64,000 nt of DNA from Azospirillum sp. TSH100 (GCF_004923295.1 NZ_CP039636.1:62001-126000); one strand, 5' to 3'. Positions 26,464 to 35,609 are shown, numbered from the stretch's first letter. Numbers and translations are program-made. Notes: generated by a model not told the origin, from the letters alone.

Positions 26464-27167
26464 GCGCGGGGGCTCTCCCGGAAGGGGGCTTCGCCGCCGC
26501 TCTTCCGGCGCGGCCCCTGTCACCTGAGGGACGGCAGCTGCGGGTCGACATGCAGGCGGGCGACATCTGGGTGCAACGTCTCGCCGGGGCCACCCTGGCC
26601 GACGGGCTGGAGGAGCTGGCGGCCCTGCGGCTGGCTGTGCTGGGCGAGTTCCCTTACCTCTACCCGGGGTCGGCCGCCTACGAGGAACGCTATCTGTCGG
26701 ACCTTGGCAGCCTGTCGGACGGCCTCATCCTGGCCGCCTTCGACGGCAACCGCATGATCGCGGCCGTCACCGGCGCGCCGCTCGACCAGGAACTGGACGC
26801 CTTGCGCGACCCCTTCGCCCATGCCGGCCGCGATCCGCACTCGATCTTCTATTTCGGCGAGGTCGTGGTCCTGCCCTCCCACCGCGGCCGCGGCATCGGG
26901 ACCACGCTGCTTGAGATCGGCGAAGCCCATATCCGCGACGCCGACCGCTACGCATCCGCCGCCTTCGGCGAGATCGTACGATCGACCGACCATCCCCGCC
27001 GCCCGAAGACATACCGGACACCCGATGGAACATGGCGGCGGCTGGGCTATCGGCTGGAGCCGGAGATCGGCGGCACCCTGTCCTGGTGCGACGCCTGCGA
27101 CCGCGAGGAGACCGCCAAGCCCCTGCGCTTCTGGGTGAAGCCCCTCGCCACCGACATCGGAGCGTGA
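26460..27167 (+). CDS. GNAT-family acetyltransferase
   Basis: This 235-aa protein has the GNAT acetyl-CoA-binding core in VVLPSHRGRGIGTTLLE (about 138-154), matching the R/Q-x-x-G-x-G/A motif A. The substrate cannot be told; a C-terminal Cys pair (WCDACDREE) is unusual and might bind metal. The GTG start overlaps the opuAB stop by 4 bp, so it is translationally coupled to the transporter. pabB follows 3 bp later. Co-occurrence in a betaine operon hints at acetylation of an amine, but this is inference. Confidence 0.85.
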   Translation: MSAGALPEGGFAAALPARPLSPEGRQLRVDMQAGDIWVQRLAGATLADGLEELAALRLAVLGEFPYLYPGSAAYEERYLSDLGSLSDGLILAAFDGNRMIAAVTGAPLDQELDALRDPFAHAGRDPHSIFYFGEVVVLPSHRGRGIGTTLLEIGEAHIRDADRYASAAFGEIVRSTDHPRRPKTYRTPDGTWRRLGYRLEPEIGGTLSWCDACDREETAKPLRFWVKPLATDIGA

Positions 27168-27170
27168 CCC

Positions 27171-28622
27171 ATGCCGCAGGATGGCCTTGTCTTTGACCTT
27201 CCGGCCGGGGAAAGCGCGGACGACGCGTGTCCACTGCTGATCCGCGAGATCCCCTACCGCGATCCGGTCGCCGCCTTCGCTCCCTGGTCCAGCCGGCCTT
27301 TCGCCACGCTTCTGCACAGTGCCGCGGCGGCCGGAGGCCGAGGCCGGTGGAGCATCATCGCCGCCGAACCCTTCCGCACCATCGAAGCCCGCGACGGCTG
27401 CATCACCGTGGACGGCCATGCGGTGGACGGCGATCCCTTCACAGTGCTGGAACGGCAACTGGAGGCCCACCGCCTCTCCCTCCCCTCCGACCTGCCCGTC
27501 CCCTTCGCCGGCGGCGCCGTGGGCTTCCTCGGCTATGAGCTGGGACAGGTGCTGGAACGGCTGCCGGCACGCCATGGCGACGACACCGGCCTGCCGGACA
27601 TGGCCTTCGGTCTCTATGACACCGTCATCGTCTTCGATGAACAGGAACGGCGCGGCTGGATCCTGTCCAGCGGCTTTCCCGAGCGCAGCCCGGTCGGGCG
27701 CCGCATCCAGGCCGCACGGCGTCTTCACGCCTTCGCCGAACTCCTGGAAGCAGCGCCCAACATTTTGCCGCCGCCCTCTCCCGCCACCGCCGTCTGGCGG
27801 CCGGAGATCGGGCGCGACGAGTACTGCCGTCAAGTGGAGCAGGTGCTGGAGTACATCCGCGCGGGCGACATCTTCCAGGCCAACTTCACCAGCCGATTCC
27901 TGGCCGACCGACCGGACGGCCTGTCGGTCCTCGACCTCTACCGCCGCCTGCTGGCGCTCAGCCCGGCTCCCTTCGCGGCCTGCCTGTCGCTGCCCGGCGG
28001 CACCGGTCTGGCCAGCGCCTCGCCCGAGCGCTTCATCCGGCTGCATGCCGACGGCCGGATGGAAACCCGCCCGATCAAGGGAACCCGCCCACGTGGCGCC
28101 ACGGCGGAAGAGGATGACGCCCTGGCCGAGGAGCTTGAGCACAGCGTCAAGGACCGCGCCGAGAATCTGATGATCACCGACCTGCTGCGCAACGACATCG
28201 GCCGTGTGGCGCGCATCGGCAGCGTCAAGGTGCCGGTCCTGTGCGGGGTGGAGCGCTTCGCCTCCGTCCATCATCTGGTGTCGGTGATCGAGGGGCGGTT
28301 GAAGCCGGGATTGGGGCCGGTCGATCTGCTGCGCGCCACCTTCCCCGGCGGCTCGATCACCGGCGCGCCGAAGATCCGCGCCATGGAGATCATCGACGAG
28401 CTTGAATCCTCGCGGCGCGGCGCCTATTGCGGCTCGGTAGCCTGGATCGGCTTCGACGGCGCGATGGACAGCAGCATCGTCATCCGCACCCTGACCATCA
28501 CACCCGACAGGGTCATCGCCCAGGCCGGCGGCGGCATCGTCGCCGATTCCGATCCGGGACATGAGCATAACGAGATGATGGTGAAGATCCGTCCGCTGCT
28601 GCGCGCGCTGGATGGCGGCTGA
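27171..28622 (+). CDS. pabB: Aminodeoxychorismate synthase component I
   Basis: PabB aminates chorismate to 4-amino-4-deoxychorismate on the way to p-aminobenzoate. The 483-aa protein belongs to the chorismate-utilising family, with IKGTRPRGA, DLLRNDIGRVA, FPGGSITGAPKIRAMEII and RRGAYCGSVAWIGFDG near the C-terminus. These features favour PabB over anthranilate synthase TrpE. No PabA or PabC is nearby. p-Aminobenzoate is needed for both folate and H4MPT, and the latter pathway is encoded a few kb away, so its place in the betaine operon is suggestive. Confidence 0.9.
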   Translation: MPQDGLVFDLPAGESADDACPLLIREIPYRDPVAAFAPWSSRPFATLLHSAAAAGGRGRWSIIAAEPFRTIEARDGCITVDGHAVDGDPFTVLERQLEAHRLSLPSDLPVPFAGGAVGFLGYELGQVLERLPARHGDDTGLPDMAFGLYDTVIVFDEQERRGWILSSGFPERSPVGRRIQAARRLHAFAELLEAAPNILPPPSPATAVWRPEIGRDEYCRQVEQVLEYIRAGDIFQANFTSRFLADRPDGLSVLDLYRRLLALSPAPFAACLSLPGGTGLASASPERFIRLHADGRMETRPIKGTRPRGATAEEDDALAEELEHSVKDRAENLMITDLLRNDIGRVARIGSVKVPVLCGVERFASVHHLVSVIEGRLKPGLGPVDLLRATFPGGSITGAPKIRAMEIIDELESSRRGAYCGSVAWIGFDGAMDSSIVIRTLTITPDRVIAQAGGGIVADSDPGHEHNEMMVKIRPLLRALDGG

Positions 28623-28643
28623 TCGCAATGGAGCGGTCAAGCA

Positions 28644-28675
28644 AAGGCCCCGGCCGTCAAAACGGTCGGGGCCTT
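28644..28675. terminator. Bidirectional terminator between pabB and pchP
   Basis: A 14-bp stem (28644-28657 with 28662-28675, one G-T pair) around a CAAA loop is followed by TTCGTGCTTT on the plus strand and preceded by GCAAAG, giving CTTTGC on the minus strand. It lies between the convergent pabB and pchP genes and can serve both. Confidence 0.8.
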
Positions 28676-28711
28676 CGTGCTTTCAGGGATGGTCGTCAAC
28701 AGCCGCCGATG

Positions 28712-29785
28712 TCACTGGATATCGTTCGGCTGGACGACGACCCAGTTCCGGTCGGCGAGGACCGGCAGATTCTGCGCCGCCTGACCGGCGGCGGCGGTTT
28801 CCCACATCTGCTTGATCTGCTTCATGTACTTGTCCTTGCGGTTGACCCAGACCCGCATGCCACCGTTCGCCGCGTCGGTGGAATGGAGCAGCATGTAGCC
28901 ATCGCTGGTCGGGGTATCGCCCGCCACCAGCACCGGCTTCTTCCACTGGTCGATGTAGGTGAGGATCGCCGCGTGCTTGCCGGCGAACCAGGTCAGCGGC
29001 GCCCACAGATAGGTGCCGAGCTCCAGGTCCATCGTCTTCGCCCAGTCGTATTTTCCCTCGGCGATCAGCTTGCGCGCCGTGGTAACCTCGCCGGTGGCGC
29101 GGTTCTTCAGCAGCATGGTGACGCCGATGACGTTCTGCGGCTTGATGTTGTAGCCGTATTTCGGATCGGACAGGACCATCCGGACCAGTTCCTCGCTGGC
29201 GGCGGTAACCACATAGACCTCGATCCCGTTGGCGGTCAGATGGTTCACCAACTCCTGCTGGCCGGTGTAGAATTTGGGCGGGCTGATCTCGACAGTCTTG
29301 ACCGCGTCGCCGTCGTAATAGGTGGCGGGTATCGGCTTGCCGTCGGCCAGCATCTCGTCGACGAAGCCCTTCAACTGGGTCAGGGTGAAGCCGGAGAAGA
29401 TCTGCGCCACCCAGGGATAGCACACCTGATCGTCGATCTCGCACAGCCGGTAATAATAGCTGTTGAGGCTTTCCTTGTGCCCGTTCACGTCCTTGAACGG
29501 GATGATCTTCAAGGAGGGATCCATGCTCTCGCGCGACAGAACGCCCTTGCGCTCCAGATAGGGCAGCAGGGATTCCTCAAGGTCGTAGCGGTAGAGCGTG
29601 TTGTCGGCGTCGAACACCGCGTAGGCGCCCTTGCCGGCATTGGCGGCCACCAGCGTCTTGAGGCTCCCGGCCGCCTCCGCCGGCCAATGCGCGAGCGGTT
29701 GGGGGGTGCCCGATTGGGCCATGGCCGCCAGCGGGGCCATCGCGACCATGCCCGCAAGCAATGCGGACCGGAAAAGCGTCTTCAT
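28712..29785 (-). CDS. pchP: Periplasmic phosphorylcholine phosphatase (HAD family)
   Basis: PchP releases choline from phosphorylcholine in the periplasm. The 357-aa precursor has a signal peptide (1-23, cleavage near AMA-Q) and the HAD nucleophile motif DADNT at 59-63 (D59 and D61 catalytic). VVTAAS is the motif II region and GDTPTSDGYML is the distal metal-binding motif. Its length and the internal Cys pair (C113/C122 region) fit Pseudomonas PchP. It is monocistronic here, in the same direction as the mfn genes but separated by 237 bp. Together with the betaine genes it would allow growth on host phosphatidylcholine breakdown products. Another periplasmic HAD phosphatase is the alternative. 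Confidence 0.85.
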   Translation of the reverse strand: MKTLFRSALLAGMVAMAPLAAMAQSGTPQPLAHWPAEAAGSLKTLVAANAGKGAYAVFDADNTLYRYDLEESLLPYLERKGVLSRESMDPSLKIIPFKDVNGHKESLNSYYYRLCEIDDQVCYPWVAQIFSGFTLTQLKGFVDEMLADGKPIPATYYDGDAVKTVEISPPKFYTGQQELVNHLTANGIEVYVVTAASEELVRMVLSDPKYGYNIKPQNVIGVTMLLKNRATGEVTTARKLIAEGKYDWAKTMDLELGTYLWAPLTWFAGKHAAILTYIDQWKKPVLVAGDTPTSDGYMLLHSTDAANGGMRVWVNRKDKYMKQIKQMWETAAAGQAAQNLPVLADRNWVVVQPNDIQ

Positions 29786-30022
29786 CTGCGCCCTTTCTTT
29801 CCCTGTTCAAAGACACGATTCTTCGAGACCGGAACCACTATGTTGGAGTGGTACCGACTGTTCTGGGTATTACCCCGAACTGCCCAAAATTTTTCAGTTG
29901 AGAGGCACAGTTTATGACAGTTTAGTTACGCATGTCTACTGAATCTAATTTTGCAGACCCGTCGTAGATTGGCCCGAACCCGTCGCCCACACAGAAGAAT
30001 TTCTAGGAATTCCTGTGAACGG
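29786..30022 (-). promoter_or_regulatory. pchP upstream region
   Basis: This 237-bp region without a gene is AT-richer than its flanks and should contain the pchP promoter. Visible are the palindrome AGGAATTCCT (near 30006-30015) and the AT-rich run CCAAAATTTTTCAG (near 29883-29896). No operator can be named from sequence alone. Confidence 0.4.
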
Positions 30023-30505
30023 TCAGTTTGGCGAGACCGAACGGATGGCGAGGGATAGCAGGCCATCCCGGCGCGGCCAGTCCACCACGTCGCCGGCCCG
30101 CCCCCCGATCAGGGCCTCACCCAACGGCGATTGCCAGCTGATACGGCCGGCGGCGGGATCGGCCTCCTCCCCGCCCACCAGCGTGAAGGTCCATTGCCGC
30201 CCGTTCTCATCTTCGGCGACGATGACGGAGCCGAAACCGGCCTCTTCCGCCGGGCCGGCCGGGCGGACCACGACGGCGGCGGCCAGACGCGCGCGCAGCA
30301 GGTCGGCCCGCCGCTTGGCGCTGCTCATCGCCTGCCGGTCCTCCGGCGCATCGGAACCGCGCAATCTCGCGATGTCCGCATCGGCTGCGGCAAGTTCCTC
30401 CTGCCAGGCGGCGATGGTGGCAGCGGACACATGCAGGGGTCCGTTGATCTGCGGCAGCAGCCCCTCGGTTTCGGCGTCGCTTTCCTTGACGAAGGCGCGG
30501 CTCAT
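30023..30505 (-). CDS. GreA/GreB-family transcription-factor-like protein
   Basis: This 160-aa protein starts MSRAFVKESDAE, as in GreB, and has an N-terminal coiled coil (about 24-90) whose tip region GSDAPEDRQA carries acidic residues. A C-terminal FKBP-like domain ends ISWQSPLGEALIGGRAGDVV. These are the two Gre modules; Gre factors bind the RNA polymerase secondary channel. It starts 10 bp after mfnF and appears to be the last gene of mfnD-mfnF-gre. Whether it cleaves backtracked RNA or acts as an anti-Gre-type modulator is unknown. The tie to a methylofuran operon is unusual. Confidence 0.82.
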   Translation of the reverse strand: MSRAFVKESDAETEGLLPQINGPLHVSAATIAAWQEELAAADADIARLRGSDAPEDRQAMSSAKRRADLLRARLAAAVVVRPAGPAEEAGFGSVIVAEDENGRQWTFTLVGGEEADPAAGRISWQSPLGEALIGGRAGDVVDWPRRDGLLSLAIRSVSPN

Positions 30506-30515
30506 CCTTGTGCCC

Positions 30516-31550
30516 TCACCCGAGCAGCGCCATGGCGGCGGCCGGGGCGCAACTGGCGACCCAGCCCTGACCGGGAGCGCCCACAACGTCACAGAAATCC
30601 CGATAGGGGCGGCCGAGCCGGGCAGCCACCTCCTTCACCACCGCACGGCCGACGCCGGCCCCGACCACCGGTGCCTCGTCCGGAAGAGGCGGTGCTGCGG
30701 CCGACAAGACACGACAGGCGGCGTCGTGAATGCGGCGCAACTGGCGTTCGGTCAGATCGCCGGCCATCGCCCGCCACACCGCCGGATCATAGTCGCCGGC
30801 ATCATGCCCGACCATGCGGGCCAGACGGCGCCGGCTGGCCTCGACCGTCTTCGCGCCGTTGTCTGCGGCAGGGTGCTGGTCCGCGGCCTCGTCCAGCCGG
30901 CCGAGCACACGGTAGAGGTCGGCGCTGGTGGCGAAATATTCGGCCATCATCGGCAGGCGCTCGCCCGCGACCAGGGCGGTGCGCTCCATCGCCATCACCG
31001 CCGTGCGGGTCAGCCCGGTATAGAGCAGTTCCTCCACCGCCATCCGCTCGTGATCGGTGACGCCGCGCGCCGCCACCTCACCGTAGCGCACCGGCACGAT
31101 GTCCGTGGTGGTGCTGCCCATGTCGACCAGCAGAGCCGCCGGCAGGCGCCGGGCGACCACGGCGGCGGTTGCCATCCAGTTGGCCGAGGCCACCTCCATC
31201 ACCTGTCCACGCGCCTCCCGGGGCGACAGAAGCCCGCGGCGGCCGGCATAGACGCGCAGGCGTCCCTGCGGCAGGGCCGCCGCCATCCGGTCGATCAGCG
31301 TGTGCACGCCCTGGGTGCGGTCGTCGAACAGGTCGACCAGCTCGCCGGTCATCGTCACCACATGGTCGGCGTCGGCCGGCAGCCGCTCCAGCACGGTCGC
31401 GAGCGCTGCGTCCAGTTCCGCCAGGCCTTGCCAGAGCCGGCACGGCACCTGCACCGCATCGCGCAGCTGGCCGTTCTCCGCCCAGGCGGCCTTCAGGTGG
31501 GCGCCGCCGATGTCCCAGCCGATCACGGTCGATCCGACTTTGTCAGACAT
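30516..31550 (-). CDS. mfnF: Methylofuran biosynthesis protein MfnF-like (hydantoinase/oxoprolinase family)
   Basis: This ~344-aa protein belongs to the H4MPT-linked C1-transfer family that includes the archaeal enzyme joining the furan and tyramine-glutamate halves of methanofuran. An ASKHA-type nucleotide fold is suggested by VIGWDIGGAHLKAAW near the N-terminus and DMGSTTTDIVPVRYG about residue 145-160. ATG 31550, behind GAGGGGG, overlaps mfnD by 8 bp. It sits with mfnD, and mfnB and mfnE are in the same window, so a role in the bacterial cofactor methylofuran used by Fhc is likely. The exact reaction is taken from the archaeal family. Confidence 0.85.
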   Translation of the reverse strand: MSDKVGSTVIGWDIGGAHLKAAWAENGQLRDAVQVPCRLWQGLAELDAALATVLERLPADADHVVTMTGELVDLFDDRTQGVHTLIDRMAAALPQGRLRVYAGRRGLLSPREARGQVMEVASANWMATAAVVARRLPAALLVDMGSTTTDIVPVRYGEVAARGVTDHERMAVEELLYTGLTRTAVMAMERTALVAGERLPMMAEYFATSADLYRVLGRLDEAADQHPAADNGAKTVEASRRRLARMVGHDAGDYDPAVWRAMAGDLTERQLRRIHDAACRVLSAAAPPLPDEAPVVGAGVGRAVVKEVAARLGRPYRDFCDVVGAPGQGWVASCAPAAAMALLG

Positions 31551-32520
31551 GCGCCCCCTCCCGGCCCGCATCGGCCGATGTGGTGTTGAACAGAGCCAGA
31601 ATGTCGCGGGCCGGATTCCAGCCCAGCACCCGCGACAGCCCGGAATAGCCGACGGACAGGCGCGGGTTCACCTCAACAACAACCGGGCCGTCAGGCCGGT
31701 CGATGAGGTCGACGGCGACATAGCCGATCAGCCCCGGAATCGCGGCGGCGATGGCGCGGGCCAGCGGTTCCCAGGCGGCACGGCGGTGCTCCATCGCCCC
31801 GACCTCCACGCCATGGAAGGAGAAGCTCCCGTCCCCACGCCCCACCTTTTGCCGGTTGCAGCCGAGCAGCCGCACCCCGCCGGCAGCGTCGACCAGCATC
31901 GACAGGCTGCACGCCTCCCCCTCCACCAGCGGCTGGACGATCCAGCGGCCGGAATGGGGCGGGTGCCAGGCGGCAATGTCGTCGACGATGAAGGTGTCGA
32001 GGCAGCCGGCGCCATCGTCCGGCTTCACCACATGGCGGACGGCAGGCGACGGCATAGTGCCGAAAGGAACGGTGGGAATGGTCGCGATGCCATGGGCGGC
32101 CAGCCGGGCCGCCGTCGCCGTCTTCGACGATGCGAGCGCGATGGCGTCGGAAGCGCAGGCGACCACCGTCCGGCCGGTGTTGCGGAACAGGGCGGCGACA
32201 TGGCCCAGCTGCCCGTCGCTTTCCGGCGCGATCGGCCAGACCGCATCGCACAGCGCGGCGGCCGTGCGCCAGCGCGCCTCCGGATCCTCGCCCGGCGCCA
32301 CCGGGAACAGGGCGACCCGGTCGGACGGAAAGGACGGCGGGGAAAGCCGGTTGTCCCAGCACAGCGTGACGTGTATTCCCTCCAGCGCGACCAGATCGCC
32401 GACGAGGGCAGCGACCATCGCGTTTGCCTCATCCATCAAATCCGTCGGAAGCGGCCCGTTGCACAGCGCGCCGCCGGTGACATACTCGCAGACCAGAATC
32501 CGACGAAGGCTGTTCTCCAT
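31543..32520 (-). CDS. mfnD: ATP-grasp ligase, MfnD-like (tyramine-glutamate ligase)
   Basis: This ~325-aa ATP-grasp protein contains VVKPDDGAGCLDTF (the ATP-binding Lys region) and the metal-binding end VVEVNPRLSVGYSG. It resembles archaeal tyramine:L-glutamate ligase of methanofuran synthesis. The start codon is ambiguous: ATG 32520 (MENSLRR), 32526 or 32538. At 32520 its ATG shares the palindrome CCATGG with the start of the plus-strand HisA-like gene. It is followed by mfnF with an 8-bp overlap. Confidence 0.83.
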   Translation of the reverse strand: MENSLRRILVCEYVTGGALCNGPLPTDLMDEANAMVAALVGDLVALEGIHVTLCWDNRLSPPSFPSDRVALFPVAPGEDPEARWRTAAALCDAVWPIAPESDGQLGHVAALFRNTGRTVVACASDAIALASSKTATAARLAAHGIATIPTVPFGTMPSPAVRHVVKPDDGAGCLDTFIVDDIAAWHPPHSGRWIVQPLVEGEACSLSMLVDAAGGVRLLGCNRQKVGRGDGSFSFHGVEVGAMEHRRAAWEPLARAIAAAIPGLIGYVAVDLIDRPDGPVVVEVNPRLSVGYSGLSRVLGWNPARDILALFNTTSADAGREGAHV

Positions 32521-33247
32521 GGACATCGTTCCCGTCATCGACCTGCTGGGCGGGCAGGTGGTTCATGCCAAGCGGGGGGAGCGCGACCGCTACCGCCCCA
32601 TCGAAAGCGCGCTGACCGTTGGATCGGCACCGCAGGATATCGTGGTCGCGCTGCTGGCGCTGCAACCCTTCCGCGCCTGCTATGTCGCCGATCTCGACGC
32701 GATCCGCGGAAACGGAGATCATCGAACCATCGTGGCCGATCTCCAGGCGCGTTGGCCAGAGGTCGCCTTCTGGGTCGATGCCGGGCTGGCGACGCCGGAC
32801 GATTGCCGCCGCTGGCTCGATGCCGGTCTCCTCCATCTGGTGATCGGCAGCGAAAGCCAGAGCGACGGCAAAACGCTGGAGGCGGCGCAGGCCCTGACCG
32901 GCGAGGACCGGGTGGCGCTGTCGCTGGATCTCCGGCGGGGCGAAGCGCTGGGACCGGCGGTGCTGCATGAGGATGCCGGCCGCTGGCCCCAACGGGTGAT
33001 CGCCATGACGCTGGACCGGGTCGGTTCGGGCGAAGGTCCGGACCTGGACCGCATCGTCACACTGGCGGCCCGACGCCCGGGGGTTCGGGTGTGGGGAGCC
33101 GGCGGCGTGCGCGATGCGGCGGATCTGGAGGCGCTGGCCACGCACGGCGCCGATGCCGTGCTGGTGGCCAGCGCGCTCCACGACCGGCGCCTCGACGCCG
33201 AGACGCTCGCCCGCTTCGTCTCCGGTCAGGAGGCGGCGAACGGGTGA
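32519..33247 (+). CDS. HisA/HisF-like TIM-barrel protein of the H4MPT cluster
   Basis: This 242-aa protein begins [20 protein letters not shown], the HisA-type N-terminus with its catalytic Asp, and ends with the second-half phosphate-binding [14 protein letters not shown]. HisA proper isomerises ProFAR in histidine synthesis, but such paralogues recur in H4MPT gene clusters and are thought to serve cofactor synthesis; the reaction is not established. ATG 32519 follows GAAGG by 9 nt. It overlaps the mfnD start on the other strand and, at its end, the fae 3' end by 22 bp, so it is wedged between two minus-strand operons. Confidence 0.85.
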   Translation: MDIVPVIDLLGGQVVHAKRGERDRYRPIESALTVGSAPQDIVVALLALQPFRACYVADLDAIRGNGDHRTIVADLQARWPEVAFWVDAGLATPDDCRRWLDAGLLHLVIGSESQSDGKTLEAAQALTGEDRVALSLDLRRGEALGPAVLHEDAGRWPQRVIAMTLDRVGSGEGPDLDRIVTLAARRPGVRVWGAGGVRDAADLEALATHGADAVLVASALHDRRLDAETLARFVSGQEAANG

Positions 33248-33735
33248 ACCGCGGCGGCCATGCCGTCCAGCATCTCCTGGGCGGTCGGGCTGCCGGCGAT
33301 GGCGCGCTTCAGCGCCAGCTTGGTGGCCTCGTGGTTGTAGTCCTGGATCTTGCGGTCGTCCTCCGCCTGCCAGTGGATGAAGACGCCGACGGAGATGAAC
33401 AGCTCGTCGGCCTCGTCCGCCGGAATGGTGCCGTCCTGGACGCATTCGGCGACGGCCAGGGCGACGGCGCGCTGGGCCGGGCCGAACATCTGCACGGCCT
33501 GCTTGGCGTTCTTGATCGTCACCTTGTTGAACATGACCGTGGACGGCTTGACCATCAGGTTCGGCGCCAGCACGGCCAGCAGGCCGTTCACGCCTTCCTT
33601 CTGGTTGGTCAGGGTCTGGCAGAAGGCGGTTTCGGCGGCACTGCCGCGCGGACCGATGATGAGATCGATGTGAGCGACCTCGTTGCCGTCGCCCACCAGA
33701 GCTTCGCCGACCATAACCTTGTCGATCTTAGGCAT
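33226..33735 (-). CDS. fae: Formaldehyde-activating enzyme
   Basis: Fae condenses formaldehyde with H4MPT to methylene-H4MPT. The 169-aa protein is close to the methylotroph enzyme, with [20 protein letters not shown] (the conserved His is residue 22), [20 protein letters not shown] and a C-terminal HPFAAS. ATG 33735 has AAGGGA upstream. It is the last gene of the mptG-mtdB-mch operon and overlaps the end of the preceding CitG-like frame by 127 bp. It is the probable sink for formaldehyde made by GbcAB and DgcAB. Confidence 0.96.
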   Translation of the reverse strand: MPKIDKVMVGEALVGDGNEVAHIDLIIGPRGSAAETAFCQTLTNQKEGVNGLLAVLAPNLMVKPSTVMFNKVTIKNAKQAVQMFGPAQRAVALAVAECVQDGTIPADEADELFISVGVFIHWQAEDDRKIQDYNHEATKLALKRAIAGSPTAQEMLDGMAAAVHPFAAS

Positions 33736-34685
33736 TGCGCATCCCTTGCGATGGTTGGTTTGAAAAGGCTCCGCCGGTTGTCGTCCGGCGGCCACGGTCC
33801 GGCCGGCAATTCGCCGGCCAGCCGAAGCACGAACAGGCAGGCCACCGTCAGGTCGGCGGAGGTGCCCGGATTGAGGCCGCGGCGCTTCAGCGCGCGGTCG
33901 AAAGCGAGAAGGCGGCGCGCTGCGCCCGAATGGCCGCCGAATGCCGGACCGACGGCGAGGCGCCGCTCCAGCCGGAAGGCCTGGTCCCGCACCCGCTCCG
34001 CGACAGCCGCGCCATGCTTGCGGGCGATATGGGTGTCGGGGTGGAGCGCCATGAATCCCAGATGGATGGCGCTTGCCGCCTCTGCCGGACTGGCGCCGCG
34101 ACGCAGGGCCGAGCGGCCGCGGGCGACGCCGAAGGCGAAGACATCGGCAAAGGCGGTGGCGTACTGCCGAGCAATCGAATCACGGTCGGCCGCAGTCGCC
34201 ATGGCGGCCCGCAGGTCGATCCGCGGCGCCTCGGCGACGTCATGCTGAGGGGCCTCGCCCAACCCGGCCGGCAGCGCAACGCGGATGGCCGCGAAGGCGT
34301 CGGCTGCATCGGCGACGCTCAACCCGTCGAGCACCCGCGCCAGCCTCAGCCGCAACGGCTCCCCCTTGTCGCGGCACAGCGCCGCGGCGGCGAGCGGCGC
34401 CAACAGCAGGACGATGCCGAGGTTGGTGTTGCAGCCGGCAACGCCCCGCGTCGCCTCGACAGCGCGCAGGATCGTCTCCCCCACCCGGTGGCCCGGCGTG
34501 GCGAGGATCGGGGCTATGGCGGCGGCGCTGTCCAGGAACTGCGTCACGGTCATGCCGTGGCCCTCGGCATGGATGTGGACGTTGCCTGGCTTCAACGCCA
34601 TCAACTCCAGCCGGCAGGCGGTGAACACGGCCTCCTCGACCATTGTCCGGCAGTCACTCCCGGGGGTCGGCAACAGGGCGCTCAT
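33609..34685 (-). CDS. CitG/MdcB-like triphosphoribosyl-dephospho-CoA synthase homologue of the H4MPT cluster
   Basis: This ~358-aa protein carries the CitG-family core [18 protein letters not shown] and [15 protein letters not shown]. It is found in many H4MPT clusters (Orf17-type) and probably transfers a ribosyl-phosphate unit during cofactor synthesis; the step is not proved. ATG 34685 overlaps the mptN stop (ATGA). The normal family end would be near [16 protein letters not shown], about residue 308. The frame continues ~50 low-complexity residues into fae, giving a 127-bp overlap, so a late frameshift or a recently lost stop is possible. Confidence 0.85.
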   Translation of the reverse strand: MSALLPTPGSDCRTMVEEAVFTACRLELMALKPGNVHIHAEGHGMTVTQFLDSAAAIAPILATPGHRVGETILRAVEATRGVAGCNTNLGIVLLLAPLAAAALCRDKGEPLRLRLARVLDGLSVADAADAFAAIRVALPAGLGEAPQHDVAEAPRIDLRAAMATAADRDSIARQYATAFADVFAFGVARGRSALRRGASPAEAASAIHLGFMALHPDTHIARKHGAAVAERVRDQAFRLERRLAVGPAFGGHSGAARRLLAFDRALKRRGLNPGTSADLTVACLFVLRLAGELPAGPWPPDDNRRSLFKPTIARDAQCLRSTRLWSAKLWWATATRSLTSISSSVRAAVPPKPPSARP

Positions 34686-35599
34686 CCCACCCTCCGCGCG
34701 TCCGCCGACATTGGCGAGGCCGACGCCAGACGGTCCAGGACCAGATCGGCCAGAGCCTGCGCCACATCGACCGGCGTCACCGCCTGAAGGCCGCGCCATG
34801 CCGGCATGCTGTTGACCTCCAGCACCAGGAACCGGCCGTCCGGGGCACGGATCACATCCACCCCGGCATAATCGGTGCCGACGGCGGCGGCGGCGGCAAC
34901 CGCCAGATCGCCCAGCACACCGCCCGGACTGGCGGGATGGCAGCGCGCGCCCTGCTTGACGTTGGTGATCCAGTGGTCGCCCTGGCGGACCATGGCGGCC
35001 AGCGGCCGCCCATCCACCACGAAGACGCGCCAGTCGAACCAGCCGCCGTCGGCCGCGCCGACATACTCCTGCAAATGGTAGGTGCCGGCGACTTCCTCTG
35101 GGCCGGGCAGCGTCATGCCAGGATCGAGCCGCCGCAGCCCCTTGCCCTGCGACCCGAACAGCGGCTTCAGCACCGCCGCCCGGCCATCGGCATGGAGGTC
35201 GGCCAGGATCGTGGATGCCTGGACAGGATCGGCGACGGTCCAGGTGCGCGGCGTAGGAACTCCGGCGGCGGCCAGCCGGAAGGCGGTGGCGCTCTTGTCG
35301 ACGCAGCGCTCGATGGAGGCCGGGTTGTTGGCGACCGGCACACCGCCATGGACCAGCGCATGCAGCACGCCGAGCCGCAGCGTCACCTGTTCGAAACTGC
35401 CGGCGGAGATGGTGCGGACCAGACAGGCGTCGGGCAGTCCGCCATCGAAACCGGGAATCAACGGCCCGTCCGGACCGAAACCGCAGGCGCTGAGCGACAC
35501 CGGCACCGCCTTGGCGCCACGGCAGGCCAAGGCGCCGGTCAGCCGCCGGGTGTGCCAGTCGGCGCCGTCCACGAAGATGGCGATGCGGGTCCGTCCCAT
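34682..35599 (-). CDS. mptN: RimK-like ATP-grasp ligase, probable H4MPT:glutamate ligase
   Basis: This 305-aa ATP-grasp protein of the RimK/MptN group (Orf7-type in methylotrophs) has VLKPLFGSQGKG for ATP binding and VLEVNSMPAWRGLQ at the metal site. Archaeal MptN adds alpha-linked glutamate to tetrahydrosarcinapterin precursors; in bacteria it likely finishes the H4MPT-like side chain. It lies 10 bp after mch and is coupled by ATGA to the CitG-like gene. Substrate assignment is from family and context. Confidence 0.82.
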   Translation of the reverse strand: MGRTRIAIFVDGADWHTRRLTGALACRGAKAVPVSLSACGFGPDGPLIPGFDGGLPDACLVRTISAGSFEQVTLRLGVLHALVHGGVPVANNPASIERCVDKSATAFRLAAAGVPTPRTWTVADPVQASTILADLHADGRAAVLKPLFGSQGKGLRRLDPGMTLPGPEEVAGTYHLQEYVGAADGGWFDWRVFVVDGRPLAAMVRQGDHWITNVKQGARCHPASPGGVLGDLAVAAAAAVGTDYAGVDVIRAPDGRFLVLEVNSMPAWRGLQAVTPVDVAQALADLVLDRLASASPMSADARRVG

Positions 35600-35609
35600 C
35601 GTCCAGCCC

